In this document: positions 35,269-44,873 of the stretch, in pieces | How positions within the stretch are numbered: the first letter of the stretch is position 1 | How the letters are laid out: every line of letters begins with the position of its first letter | Assembly (NCBI RefSeq): GCF_938030145.1 | Contig: NZ_CALHGM010000003.1 | Span: forward strand, 35,686-99,685 | Direction: 5' to 3' | DNA length: 64,000 bases | Origin: an uncultured Campylobacter sp. | GTDB lineage: Bacteria > Campylobacterota > Campylobacteria > Campylobacterales > Campylobacteraceae | Notes under the pieces: generated by a model | The model's input: only the letters and a program-made list of their open reading frames with translations | Database searches by the model: none | What the model was told of the DNA's origin: nothing | Position numbers and translations under genes: made by a program

Positions 35269-37087
35269 CGTAATTATCGGCACCGCAGGCCATATCGATC
35301 ACGGAAAGACTGCGTTAATCAAGGCGCTAAACGGCTTTGAAGGGGACCAGATGCCGAGCGAAAAGCAGCGCGGCATCACGATCGATCTTAGCTTTTCGCA
35401 TCTGCGCTCGGGGGATACCAACGTCGCTTTCATCGACGTTCCGGGGCATGAAAATTTAGTAAAGACGATGATTAGCGGCGCGTATGCCTTCGATGCTGCG
35501 ATGCTAGTAGTCGCCGCAGACGACGGGCTAATGCCGCAAAGCCGCGAGCATATTCAAATTTTATCGCTGCTTGGGGTAAAAAGCGTGATCCTGTGTATCA
35601 GCAAGTGCGATCTAGCTGACGACGCGCGCAAGGCGGAGGTCGCGGCGCAGTGCAGGGAATACATCTGCAAATTTAAAAATTTGCAAATTTTAAACACCTT
35701 TTTTATCAGCATAAAAGACCCCGCAAGCATCGCCGAGCTGAAAAATTATCTCTTTAATATCAAGCCCGCACAGCGCCAAGGAGGCGGCGTGGTGCACTAC
35801 TACATCGACCGCGTCTTTTCGCTTAAGGGGCTCGGCACCATCGTAACGGGCAGCCTCATTAACGGCGCGATTTCAAAGGGCGAGAAGCTTTATAACTGCG
35901 ATCTGGGTAAAATTTTTAACATCAAAAGCGTGCAGATACACGACGAGGACACGCCGCTAGCGCAGGCTCCAAACCGCGTCGCGCTAAGTCTTGATGCCAA
36001 AACGAGTGAGCTGCAAAAGGGGCAAATCCTAAGCAAAAAGGGCTTTTTCCGCGGCTTTAATGAAGCGGACTGCACCTTTAGCGGCGAAATTTCGCACAAC
36101 CAAGACGTGCTGTTTTGCGTCGGAAGCAAGCAAAGCGCGGCAAAAGCGCTCATTTTAAAAGAACTTCCTAGCGGCGAGAAGCTCGTGAGCTTTAAATTTG
36201 ACAAAACGATGTTTTTGAAATTTGACGAGCCCTTCGTCTGCTTGTCAAACTCGCGCGTAATCGGCGGTGGGCGCGTGCTAAACGCCGTAGTCGAGCCGCT
36301 AAAAAAGCAGAGCAAAGCCGTGCTTCTCACCGCGCTTTTGAAGCGAAATTTCACCGAAGCGTTTAAAATTTTAAGCGGCTTTCACAAGCATGGATTCGGG
36401 CTATTTTCGGCGTATCAGCGCTTCGGAATGGAGTACGACGAAGCGGCAAAGATCGCGCGCGGCATAGAAGGGACGTATTTTGACGAAGCAAATTTATGCG
36501 TTTACGATCTAAGCGCGATCGAGGACGTAAAAAACCTCATAAAATTTATCGTCTCAAAAAACGACTACGCGATCTTTTCGCCCGCCTCGATCGCTCTAAA
36601 GCTCTCGTGGGCCAGCGAAGATCTTGCCGCGCGCGCGCTTAGTGAGCTTGAGCGGAGCGGCATCGTCTCCAAAAAGGGCGGAGTTTACGTAAAATCCGGA
36701 GTGGATTTTGACGCGCTTAAGCAGGGCCTGGAGAGTAAAATTTTTGATCTCATCAAAAAAGGCGGCATCGCGCCTCTCGCGCCGTATAACATCTACGACG
36801 AGCTAGAGATCGACCGCGAAAGTGGCGATGACGCGCTAAAGAAGCTAACATACGCCAAAAAGGTCGTCCGTCTCGCACATAATCTCTTCGTCGAGGCCGA
36901 AAATTTAGCCCTGGCGATCAAGCGCCTCTACGCAATCATCGAAAAAGAGGGCTTCGTAAACGTCACGAACGCCAAAGAAGAGCTTGGACTTAGCAGAAAA
37001 TTCGTCATCTGCTACCTCGAATACCTAGATAAAATGGGAAATATCACGACGATCGACAATAAACGCTATTTGAATTTGAAAAAGTAA
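35261..37087 (+). CDS. selB: Selenocysteine-specific elongation factor
   Basis: GTPase that delivers Sec-tRNA(Sec) to UGA codons marked by a SECIS hairpin. 608 residues: G1 GTAGHIDHGKTAL, G2/G3 region RGITIDLSFSH and DVPGHENLVKTM, G4 SKCDL; then EF-Tu-like domains and C-terminal winged helices (SRKFVICYLEYLDKMGNITTI near the end) that bind SECIS RNA. Translationally coupled with selA. Its targets visible in the window are FdhA and the SelW-like protein. Confidence 0.97.
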   Translation: MNSVIIGTAGHIDHGKTALIKALNGFEGDQMPSEKQRGITIDLSFSHLRSGDTNVAFIDVPGHENLVKTMISGAYAFDAAMLVVAADDGLMPQSREHIQILSLLGVKSVILCISKCDLADDARKAEVAAQCREYICKFKNLQILNTFFISIKDPASIAELKNYLFNIKPAQRQGGGVVHYYIDRVFSLKGLGTIVTGSLINGAISKGEKLYNCDLGKIFNIKSVQIHDEDTPLAQAPNRVALSLDAKTSELQKGQILSKKGFFRGFNEADCTFSGEISHNQDVLFCVGSKQSAAKALILKELPSGEKLVSFKFDKTMFLKFDEPFVCLSNSRVIGGGRVLNAVVEPLKKQSKAVLLTALLKRNFTEAFKILSGFHKHGFGLFSAYQRFGMEYDEAAKIARGIEGTYFDEANLCVYDLSAIEDVKNLIKFIVSKNDYAIFSPASIALKLSWASEDLAARALSELERSGIVSKKGGVYVKSGVDFDALKQGLESKIFDLIKKGGIAPLAPYNIYDELEIDRESGDDALKKLTYAKKVVRLAHNLFVEAENLALAIKRLYAIIEKEGFVNVTNAKEELGLSRKFVICYLEYLDKMGNITTIDNKRYLNLKK

Positions 37088-37138
37088 AAATTTAAAATTT
37101 TGCACTACAATGCGCAGAATTTTTTGCAAAGGAAAAAA

Positions 37139-37852
37139 ATGAAAAAAGCTATTTTAACTTCAGTTGCACTCGCAGCGAGCCTAAACGCGGCTTTAAGCGA
37201 CAGCGAAATTTTATCTATCTACGGTGGCGCGCCACAAGGCATCGAAATAAAGGTCGCCGAGCGCATCCCGCTTAGCGAGCCGAAGGGCGTTGAAGCGGTC
37301 GTTTTAAAAATCTCTCAAGGCAATATGTCGCAAGAGGAGATCATTTTCACTCAAGGCGATCTGATCTTTACCGATATCATCGATCCTAAAAAACGCGTAG
37401 TCTATAAGGAGCAGATCAAACAAGACCGCATTGCAGGACAGCTAAGTAAGGTCTTCAAAGCAGAAAGCAAAGACAATATCATCAAGCTAGGAAACGATCC
37501 TAAAAAGCCTACGATTTTGATGCTGACGGACGCCTTGTGTCCATTCTGCCGCAAAGAGATGGCAAGGATCGAAGAAACTCTAAAAAATAACAATGTCGAT
37601 ATCGTCATGACCTCCGTTCACGGCGATGACGGCCACGCAAAATCCGCGCTCATCTACAAAGAGATCAAAAATGCTAAAACCGACGAGCAAAAGATAGCGG
37701 TTTTTAAAAAATATTACGCTGAAGATAACAAAGCAGGCGCCAAAGACGTAAGCGCTGCCGAGCTAAATGCTGCAAAAGCCCTAGCTGCCAAATACTTCGG
37801 TGCGGGGGTAAACTCGGTGCCTTACATCATCGAACTAGACAAGCTAAAATAA
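37139..37852 (+). CDS. DsbC/DsbG-like periplasmic thiol-disulfide protein, second copy
   Basis: 237 residues from ATG 37139 (SD AAAGG); the frame extends upstream to 37100 without an SD. Signal peptide ending near residue 19, N-terminal domain, active site CPFC at 134-137 in TDALCPFCRKEM, and cis-proline SVPY near the end. The motif VHGDDGHAKSALIYKEI matches the equivalent part of the protein at 5414-6154, so the two are paralogues. It is a single gene after selB with a 50-nt gap, possibly co-transcribed. Confidence 0.82.
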   Translation: MKKAILTSVALAASLNAALSDSEILSIYGGAPQGIEIKVAERIPLSEPKGVEAVVLKISQGNMSQEEIIFTQGDLIFTDIIDPKKRVVYKEQIKQDRIAGQLSKVFKAESKDNIIKLGNDPKKPTILMLTDALCPFCRKEMARIEETLKNNNVDIVMTSVHGDDGHAKSALIYKEIKNAKTDEQKIAVFKKYYAEDNKAGAKDVSAAELNAAKALAAKYFGAGVNSVPYIIELDKLK

Positions 37853-38347
37853 TCTCTTTTAAATTTTGCGGAGCGATCCGCAAAATTTCGCTTCTTTCAC
37901 CCAATTTTGGTAGCTTTCAATCAATCTAAATTTTGCCTCGAATTATGAATACTGCCCCTTTGGAGTTCTTGCAATTCCGCTGCTTTTAAAAATTCCGCAG
38001 TTGCACCTAGTATAGAATTTTAAAATCTCTTACGGATGAAATGCGATCCACAAAGTCTTAAACGGGCAAAATCTTATAATTTTAAAACCCCCTCAGCGTC
38101 CGCGCAAAATTCTGCGGCAGTGATTCCATCTCGTCACTTCGCATCCATAACGACGCAAAAAATGATCTTACATGGAATTTCAAAGTAGAAATTATGCGAG
38201 TAAAAATCTTACGGCCGAAATTTTAAAATTTCGCAGCAAAGCCCAGGTAAAATTTAGCCGCAAATTTCATAAAATTTTCGCTTTGCGGCAAAGAGGAATT
38301 TGTAATCGTGCTTCAAGCTGCCTATCTTGGGCTGCGTCCGATTAAAA
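37853..38347. other. Gene-free spacer between convergent genes
   Basis: 495 nt. Begins with an imperfect dyad TTTTGCGGAGCGATCCGCAAAA just after the stop at 37852, which may act as terminator for selB and the dsb-like gene. The rest is AATT-core sequence without coding signal. Confidence 0.45.
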
Positions 38348-40318
38348 TCAAAACTCCACGTCAAAAGCGGCTCTTGCCAGGCTATTTTTGCTCTCGCTTA
38401 GCTCGTACGACGCGCTAAGTGCGACGCTTTGAAGGATCTTATATTTCAGCCCGATTGCGCCGTTAAATACGCCGCTAGAATAATCAAGCCCCTCGACGTC
38501 GTACCTGTCCGAATACTTTCTGCTTGCATGATACGAATCGCCGCTAAATCGATGCTCATACTCCGCATTTGCGAATATCTGCAGATCGCCGAAAGCCTTG
38601 ATCGCGTAAATTCCCGCGGTGCCGTTCGGCGCGGTTTTTGAAGCGGAGCTAAATTTAAGCCTGGAGATCGCATCCTCGTTCACCATAATCGCCCCAAGCC
38701 CCAAATACGGCTTTATATAGCCGTTTTCAAATAGAAATTTATACCCTGCTCTCGTGCTGAAATCCCAAATTTGCGACTTGTATTTCGCGCCGTGGATAGC
38801 GCCGAATCCGTTATTGGTTTCAAATTTATGATCGTTCGTCGAATATGTTAAGCCTACCGCCAAATCCACGTTCTCGTTAAAATCATATCTACCCGCCAGA
38901 CCGAGCTCGTAGGATTTGATGTTTTCTTTGACGCCGTCGAATTTACCCTCATACCAAGCGTCTGATTTTTGGTACCCAAAGATCACGCCCAGCGTAAGAT
39001 CATCTACTCTCTTGGAGGCTCCGAGTAAAATTCCGTCGCTCTTGTGATCGTATTTGACGCCGCCCGAGCGGTCTTTGTAATCCCCGCCATAGTTTCCGAT
39101 CGCGCTTACGTTTACGTTAAACTCCTGCCCGTCGGTGTCGGTTAAATTTTTATAAGCGGAATTTCTTGCAAGCTTTGTAAGATCCAGATCGACCTTCGAG
39201 CGCGGCATCTCGATGCCTACCCGGTTGCCGCCTCTTGCGACCTGCGAAAACAGGCTGCCGTTTTTAGGCGTGAAATTATTAATCGCCAGCATCAGCGCTT
39301 CAAAATAGGTAGGCAGATCGTCGTATCCGCTAGGATAGGCATTCGTATCGGAGGTGATGAATAGATTTGCCGCGTTACGCTCGCGAGATAGCCTTATGAT
39401 CTCGTCGTATTGATCTGGTCTTGCGTTGTATATGACGTGCAAAATTTTAGAGGAATTTGCGGGGTCTTTTTCAAATTCCGAGGTTCTAGGGCGGTAATGG
39501 TTTATATACTCATCCGCGCTCACCTCTTGCAGCATCCAAACGTCCGCATAGGGAGCTATGGCGTCGCGCACGCCCCAGCCGTTGTTTGCCAAAACGAGCA
39601 TTCCCGGATATTTGGTCTTGATATAATTGTAGATATTCGCCATATAAGCGATAGTTGCGGGATTGTTTTCGGTATTAACCTCGTCGATGAAGTATCCTGC
39701 GATATTTTCCCTGCCGTAAAAATTTACGAAATTATCGATATCGGCATAGACTAAATTCAAATTTCTAGTAGAATTTTTAGTATAGGTATAGCCTAAATTT
39801 GATATGCCCGCCGCGATATTTCGCTTCATCTGAACCGCGTCTTCTTCTCTTCTGACCAGATATTGCGTAGTTTGATCGCCCGGTATCGCCGCCTCGTAAG
39901 AGCCGAAAGCCACATAAGGAACCAGTGCGCCGCCTATATTGGTAATGCCGTTCCAAAACTCGGCATTTACGCCGCTATTGCCCGTCCAGCGAAACGCAGG
40001 CATCATAACGCGCTGATTATTAAGCCTGCCCGAATATGAGCCCTTTTTGGCAAAGCCCCTTGCATACTCGAGCTTGATACGAAATGAGTTTTCATACTCG
40101 TCGCTCTCGTCGCTCGCGGAACTATCGCTAGCCACGTCGCGCCTACTTAATTTCGCGCCCAAGCTATCCGCAGCGCTCATTACATCGGAACGGGAAGTGT
40201 TGTTAGAAGGAGATTTTTGCGCGTTTGCATAGCCCCAGGAATTCTGCTCGCTCGCATAGCCGAACCCTGCTGCACCGATAAGCGCAAGAGATACGATCTT
40301 TTTCAAAGACTTTAGCAT
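38348..40318 (-). CDS. Autotransporter with spherulin-4/GH135-like passenger
   Basis: 656 residues from ATG 40318. A Sec signal peptide (about 1-25) is followed by a low-complexity Ser/Asn/Asp stretch. The passenger (about 85-375) resembles spherulin-4 type glycosidases: an opening LEYARGFAKKG and PAFRWTGNSGVNAEFW, VPYVAFGSY, LNLVYADIDNFVNFY, and an acidic catalytic-type motif AGYFIDEVNTE, followed by LANNGWGVRDAI and DVWMLQEVSADEY. The C-terminal ~270 residues form an autotransporter beta-barrel with alternating strands and a terminal Phe (AAFDVEF). It probably displays a polysaccharide hydrolase at the cell surface; the substrate is unknown. Confidence 0.7.
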   Translation of the reverse strand: MLKSLKKIVSLALIGAAGFGYASEQNSWGYANAQKSPSNNTSRSDVMSAADSLGAKLSRRDVASDSSASDESDEYENSFRIKLEYARGFAKKGSYSGRLNNQRVMMPAFRWTGNSGVNAEFWNGITNIGGALVPYVAFGSYEAAIPGDQTTQYLVRREEDAVQMKRNIAAGISNLGYTYTKNSTRNLNLVYADIDNFVNFYGRENIAGYFIDEVNTENNPATIAYMANIYNYIKTKYPGMLVLANNGWGVRDAIAPYADVWMLQEVSADEYINHYRPRTSEFEKDPANSSKILHVIYNARPDQYDEIIRLSRERNAANLFITSDTNAYPSGYDDLPTYFEALMLAINNFTPKNGSLFSQVARGGNRVGIEMPRSKVDLDLTKLARNSAYKNLTDTDGQEFNVNVSAIGNYGGDYKDRSGGVKYDHKSDGILLGASKRVDDLTLGVIFGYQKSDAWYEGKFDGVKENIKSYELGLAGRYDFNENVDLAVGLTYSTNDHKFETNNGFGAIHGAKYKSQIWDFSTRAGYKFLFENGYIKPYLGLGAIMVNEDAISRLKFSSASKTAPNGTAGIYAIKAFGDLQIFANAEYEHRFSGDSYHASRKYSDRYDVEGLDYSSGVFNGAIGLKYKILQSVALSASYELSESKNSLARAAFDVEF

Positions 40319-40408
40319 TCTGCACCGCTTCAAATAAAATTACCCAAATTCTTAAATTTCGACAAATTTGCAGACGCGCTTTTATAATTAAAAACTTTGT
40401 CGAAATTT

Positions 40409-40434
40409 AAAAATTTAGCCGCCTTGGAGGCGAC
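40409..40434 (-). terminator. Terminator of rpmI-rplT
   Basis: On the minus strand, GTCGCCT, loop CCA, AGGCGGC (one G-U pair) at 40418-40434 is followed by TAAATTTTT, 13 nt beyond the rplT stop. Confidence 0.55.
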
Positions 40435-40447
40435 CAAATTTTAAAGC

Positions 40448-40804
40448 TTATTTTAATGCCGCTTTTGCCTTCTTTGCGACGGTTGCGAAAGCTTCGGCGT
40501 CGTTCATAGCCATATTTGCTAAAATTTTTCTATCAAGCTCGATGCCCGCTTTTCTAAGTCCATTTATAAATTTAGAATAGCTGATGTCGTTTAGCCTGCA
40601 AGCTGCATTGATGCGCACTATCCAAAGTCTGCGGAAATCGCGTTTTTTCGCGCGTCTGTCACGAAAGGCGTAAACGAGGCTTCTTTCTAGCTGCTCTTTA
40701 GCCTTTCTGAAATGTTTGCGTCTTGCGCTATAAAATCCGCGCGCAAGCTTTAGCACCTTGTTGTGACGGCGGCGTCTAACGATGCCCGTTTTTACTCTTG
40801 CCAT
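40448..40804 (-). CDS. rplT: 50S ribosomal protein L20
   Basis: 118 residues, basic, family start MARVKTGIVRRRRHNKVLKLARGF (first 20 checked as ARVKTGIVRRRRHNKVLKLA). It binds 23S rRNA early in 50S assembly. It follows rpmI after 98 nt on the same strand. In many bacteria it also represses its own operon. Confidence 0.98.
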   Translation of the reverse strand: MARVKTGIVRRRRHNKVLKLARGFYSARRKHFRKAKEQLERSLVYAFRDRRAKKRDFRRLWIVRINAACRLNDISYSKFINGLRKAGIELDRKILANMAMNDAEAFATVAKKAKAALK

Positions 40805-40902
40805 ATTAATCCTTTCTTAATCGGCGTCCCTTTGGGGATCTTGCCCTAAAATCCATAAATTTAGGGGAGTTTGAATGACTTTCGTCAAAAACTAACTTTG
40901 CA

Positions 40903-41094
40903 CTATTTGCAAAGCATTTTTTTAACCGCAGATACGTTCGTAGAATCGACGTATTGGGCCTCACGCAAATTCCTCTTGCGTTTTTGAGACATCTTCGTCA
41001 AAATGTGGCTGCGAAACGCAGAGCCTCTTTTGATCTTGTTTTTGCCCGCTTTAAAACGCTTGACGGCACCGCGCACGCTTTTCATCTTTGGCAT
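40903..41094 (-). CDS. rpmI: 50S ribosomal protein L35
   Basis: 63 residues, highly basic, starts MPKMKSVRGAVKRFKAGKNK and contains RGSAFRSHILTKMSQKRKRN, as usual for L35. It pairs with rplT. In Helicobacter pylori infC, rpmI and rplT are adjacent; here infC is ~14.9 kb away on the same strand with a glycan cluster between. Confidence 0.98.
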   Translation of the reverse strand: MPKMKSVRGAVKRFKAGKNKIKRGSAFRSHILTKMSQKRKRNLREAQYVDSTNVSAVKKMLCK

Positions 41095-41232
41095 GGTCGT
41101 CCTTTTTTTAAAGTAAATGGGAAGTATATAATAAAGTTTCTTTGAAAAATTTGAATTTTAGCGAAATTTATGAAAATACAAAATACTACATCGAAATTGA
41201 TATAATTATTACTCATAGCAATATTTTCAGAT

Positions 41233-42612
41233 TTATATCGTTTTTATAAATTTAAGCAATTGGATAAAAGTTTTCCTTTTTAATACAATTAAAACTATAA
41301 AACTTACTATTATTAAGCAAAACGCGTAGACGCCGGGCAATATATGAGATATAGCAATAAAGCAAACACCACAAAAAAATTCTACACCAATATTGCAAAA
41401 ATTTACACTTTTTATAAATTTTTTCAGACCATAACTCAATGCGATATATTTGGCAAAAAGAGATAAAAACAGGCAAGACATTATGATAAATATATCATTG
41501 CAAAAATATACAATAAATCCAATAAATACTGAAAATATAATCAAAGAAATTAAATTTATACGAAGCATTTGTCCTTCTTTGCGTAATGCCTTAAAATATG
41601 AATTAGTAAGAAGGAGCGTCTTGCCTTCGCATAGCAATATCGCAAAAATTATCGGCATATAATTTAAAACGTCCGCATATTTAGGTAACCAAGCGCCCAG
41701 TAGAATTTCTACAGGATATGCGAATAGAAATAAAAATACAAATATGATTGATAGTCCATCATCTAAAATTTTAAAAATTTCGTTTTGTTCGCAAGCTTTT
41801 TTAGTTCGTAATATCGGGAATAAGATCGCCGAGAATGCATTGATAAAAAATAGAGCAAAATTTAGTAACGACAATATAAGTGAAATTTTACCAAATAAGA
41901 CGATGCTAAATTTCCATGCAATCATAGATCTTGCAATAAATATCAAAAATATATTGCAAAGCGCAGAGATTGTTAATTTTATACCTATTCGCATATTTTT
42001 ATATATATAAAATAAGCTATCTGTAAAAGGAGCCATCTTTACTTTAAAAAGATCCCTACATAAAAAACAAATATAAACAAGCGATATAAATCTGGCAAAA
42101 ATAAATGAAAATATTAAAAATTTAGCTTTATCGAAATTCACAAAATAAACTGCTGATATGGATGATAAGACAAAAATTCTTTCTATAAACAAAACGAGTA
42201 TTGACTTTTTTATCTCATTTACACTTTGCAAAAGATTATATAGAAATGATCTTGGTACTGTGATAGCGCCCGAAATAGCAATATATAAAAACAACCTTTT
42301 ATCGAACGAAAACGCACAAACCGTAAAAAATATAATTAGGCATTCTATAATATATAAAATCTCCATCGTACAAATTTGAGATTTTAGAGTTCTTTTAGAA
42401 ATAAATTCATATCGCCTACCGCCGTATCTTAGATATATACCATCAGATAGTCCAAAATGTAAAAATTCTACATAATTGGCAAAAAATATAAATAATTGAT
42501 AGTATCCAAAGCCTTCTAAAGATAAAAGCTTCGGTAGAATTAAGATCGATACTGCGGATACAAATGCAAAAAATATCTGCGCTAGCGCCATATATGAAAT
42601 TTTAGATAGCAA
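41233..42612 (-). CDS. Wzx-like polysaccharide flippase
   Basis: 459 residues, about 12-14 membrane spans, very rich in Phe, Ile and Leu. N terminus MLSKISYMALAQIFFAFVSA with LPKLLSLEGFGYYQLFIFFANY is typical of the MATE/PST polysaccharide-transporter fold. It would flip undecaprenyl-linked oligosaccharide across the inner membrane. It is last in the glycan cluster, visibly more AT-rich than flanking rpmI, and has no obvious terminator beyond it. Sugar specificity cannot be told. Confidence 0.75.
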   Translation of the reverse strand: MLSKISYMALAQIFFAFVSAVSILILPKLLSLEGFGYYQLFIFFANYVEFLHFGLSDGIYLRYGGRRYEFISKRTLKSQICTMEILYIIECLIIFFTVCAFSFDKRLFLYIAISGAITVPRSFLYNLLQSVNEIKKSILVLFIERIFVLSSISAVYFVNFDKAKFLIFSFIFARFISLVYICFLCRDLFKVKMAPFTDSLFYIYKNMRIGIKLTISALCNIFLIFIARSMIAWKFSIVLFGKISLILSLLNFALFFINAFSAILFPILRTKKACEQNEIFKILDDGLSIIFVFLFLFAYPVEILLGAWLPKYADVLNYMPIIFAILLCEGKTLLLTNSYFKALRKEGQMLRINLISLIIFSVFIGFIVYFCNDIFIIMSCLFLSLFAKYIALSYGLKKFIKSVNFCNIGVEFFCGVCFIAISHILPGVYAFCLIIVSFIVLIVLKRKTFIQLLKFIKTI

Positions 42613-42620
42613 ATTCCATC

Positions 42621-43583
42621 CTAAATCGTCTTTTGCATAAATTTAACTATTAAAAGACCTAGCTTTTTTGGTATCCACATCGCGCTAACCGTAAATATCC
42701 AAAAAGAAGGGAATTTCTTATAAATTTTATATAAATTGCGAAAGCAGTTTTCGTTCCTAACTGCAGAAAGGCCGTTTCGTATCCTAATTATATTGGCGGG
42801 ATAATAATATATTAAAAGCCTTTTTCTAAAAATTTCAAGCACGAAATCTACGTTAAAATTCTTTTCAATAGTGATTAAGGTATCATTTAGATTTGCACCA
42901 AATACTTCTGAAAAATTATATCTTCCACTATTAAACTGCCTTGCTGCATAAATTTTATCAAATACCACGACTTGCTTATCAGACAAAATCGCGCAGGCGA
43001 TATTCCAATAAAGCTGCACGAGATTGTTATTTGCTATCGCGTCTAAATCGATTCTATCAAATAAACTTTTATTTACTATATTAGAAGTTATAAAAGTTAA
43101 ATTAGTATGGGCTTCTTTTATAAACTCCGCTTTATCATCATCATAAATTTTAAAATTACTAAATTCTTTAAATTCTACTGGCTTAATTTCATCTATGAAA
43201 TTTTGTGCCTTTAAATGAATGATACCGAATTTCGAAGAAGAATCTAGTATCCGCATTAAATATTTAATCGTATCATCAAACACTAAATCATCATCGCCGA
43301 ATATCCATATATATTTTCCGCGCGACAAAGAAATCGCTTTTTTGAAATTATTATCCGGACCAGTATTTTCACTATTTTTTATATATTTTACAAGTCCGAA
43401 ATCAATATATTTTTTTGCAATATCCGAAGTTTTATCACTGGAAGCATTATCTAAAATTAAAATTTCAATATCTTTTCGCTCGCTTTTATACACGCTTTTG
43501 CATAGACTATTTAGACTTTTATCTAAGAATTTTGCTCTATTATAAGTCGGTACTGCAATGCTTAAAAAAATATCCTCAGTCAA
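42621..43583 (-). CDS. Family 2 glycosyltransferase
   Basis: About 320 residues. GT-A fold nucleotide-binding region LSIAVPTYNRAKFLDKSLNSL, EILILDNASSDKTS, then GKYIWIFGDDDLVFDDT containing the DxD-type acidic cluster. It probably adds one sugar to the lipid-linked unit at the cytoplasmic face. The start is uncertain: both candidates are TTG (43604 and 43583); AAAAGGAAAG upstream favours 43583, which also removes the 29-nt overlap with the gtrB-like gene. Precedes the flippase gene by 8 nt. Confidence 0.8.
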   Translation of the reverse strand: MTEDIFLSIAVPTYNRAKFLDKSLNSLCKSVYKSERKDIEILILDNASSDKTSDIAKKYIDFGLVKYIKNSENTGPDNNFKKAISLSRGKYIWIFGDDDLVFDDTIKYLMRILDSSSKFGIIHLKAQNFIDEIKPVEFKEFSNFKIYDDDKAEFIKEAHTNLTFITSNIVNKSLFDRIDLDAIANNNLVQLYWNIACAILSDKQVVVFDKIYAARQFNSGRYNFSEVFGANLNDTLITIEKNFNVDFVLEIFRKRLLIYYYPANIIRIRNGLSAVRNENCFRNLYKIYKKFPSFWIFTVSAMWIPKKLGLLIVKFMQKTI

Positions 43584-44508
43584 AATTGATTCTTTCCTTT
43601 TCAAATACCAACGGGCGATTTAATACTTGAGTATAGATCGCACCTATGTATTCGCCTATTATACCGATAAAAAATAAAATTCCAGATGAGACAAATGAAA
43701 AAAGTATTATGAGAGGTGCAATGCCTACGTTCATCTCGTCCCAATAAATTAGCTTAAGTATAAAATACACAAGTCCTACTATTATACTTAAAACGCCCGT
43801 TATCATACCTATAAAAGTTGCAAGCCGAAGTGGTACTTTGGAATTGCAGATTATACCGAGTATCCCCATATCATAAAGCGTGTAGAAGTTGTTTTTGGTA
43901 ACTCCTTTAATTCTTACCGGTTGATCGTAAGGAATCTTAGCTACCTTATAACCGGCTTCTGCGAGCATTCCTCGAAAAAACGGATACGGATCATGCATCT
44001 GTCTAAGAGCCGCGATGACCTTTTTATCAAAAAGTCCAAAGCCGGTAAAATTCTTAAAAATTTCGATCTCAGATAGTTTTGATAAGAGCTCGTAATAGCA
44101 TTCTCTGATTTTAAACATCACGCCGCGCTCCTCGCTATCTCGCTTAATAGCCAAAACCAAGTCGTTGCCCTCTTGCCATTTTTCTATAAACTGCGCAATC
44201 ATCTCGGGCGGATCTTGCAAATCGGCTACGATAGAGATAACAGCATCTCCGTCTGCACCCAAAAGCGCATAGGTTGGCGATTTTATATGCCCGAAGTTTC
44301 TGGAATTTACGATGATCTTTAAATTTTTATCATCGTTTGCAAGGCGTTTTAAAATTTCAACCGTTCTATCAGTCGAAGCATTATCGATAAATATATGCTC
44401 GTAGGCATACTCCGAAAATTCGCCCATAACTTTTTTTACGCGCGCATAGACCTCCTCTACGTTCTCCTCCTCATTAAAGCAGGCGGTAACTATACTGATC
44501 TTTTTCAT
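43576..44508 (-). CDS. GtrB/DPM1-like undecaprenyl-phosphate glycosyltransferase
   Basis: 310 residues: GT2 domain with SIVTACFNEEENVEEVY, IDNASTDRTVEIL and VADLQDPPEMI (the D-x-D equivalent), then YDMGILGIICNSKVPLRLAT and two C-terminal membrane spans. GtrB-type enzymes make undecaprenyl-P-sugar that is used on the outer side. It sits one base from the GtrA-like gene; this pair is the classical module for adding side-branch glucose or another sugar to O-antigen. Confidence 0.88.
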   Translation of the reverse strand: MKKISIVTACFNEEENVEEVYARVKKVMGEFSEYAYEHIFIDNASTDRTVEILKRLANDDKNLKIIVNSRNFGHIKSPTYALLGADGDAVISIVADLQDPPEMIAQFIEKWQEGNDLVLAIKRDSEERGVMFKIRECYYELLSKLSEIEIFKNFTGFGLFDKKVIAALRQMHDPYPFFRGMLAEAGYKVAKIPYDQPVRIKGVTKNNFYTLYDMGILGIICNSKVPLRLATFIGMITGVLSIIVGLVYFILKLIYWDEMNVGIAPLIILFSFVSSGILFFIGIIGEYIGAIYTQVLNRPLVFEKERINFD

Positions 44509-44509
44509 A

Positions 44510-44872
44510 TCATCTCCTAAAGACGAAAAATTTATTTAACAAAAATGACACCGCAGCTAGCGGGATCAAAAGCACAAAACCGTTTATATACATATTATCA
44601 AATCCAAGCCACTTGAAAAGCCATAGAAAAAATATATTTAAAAAATAAGTAATGATGTAAACTAGTATAAATCTAAATATCAGACCGTTATCACTGCTAT
44701 CGAATACCAGCTTGCCTATAGTTTTAAAGTTAAATAATACGCCTAGTATCGTAGAAAACAATACGGCAAGAGGATAATATAAACCCAAATAGATAAAAAG
44801 GGCGAATATCCCATACCCAAAGGCAGTATTTAGGATACCGACGAGAATAAATTTTATAATTTGAGCATTCAA
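44510..44872 (-). CDS. GtrA-family membrane protein
   Basis: About 120 residues and four spans, family start LNAQIIKFILVGILNTAFGYG, with YPLAVLFSTILGVLFNFKTIGKLVF following. GtrA proteins are thought to flip undecaprenyl-P-sugar. TTG at 44872 is preferred because it avoids a 29-nt overlap with the acyltransferase gene; TTG 44902 is the alternative. The C terminus SFLLNKFFVFRR is the usual GtrA end. Confidence 0.85.
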   Translation of the reverse strand: MNAQIIKFILVGILNTAFGYGIFALFIYLGLYYPLAVLFSTILGVLFNFKTIGKLVFDSSDNGLIFRFILVYIITYFLNIFFLWLFKWLGFDNMYINGFVLLIPLAAVSFLLNKFFVFRR

Positions 44873-44873
44873 G

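Noticed and set aside
7324..37087. selC (tRNA-Sec) and selD
   Set aside because: I looked for a tRNA with a long variable arm and for a SelD-type protein in the window and found neither; they must lie elsewhere.
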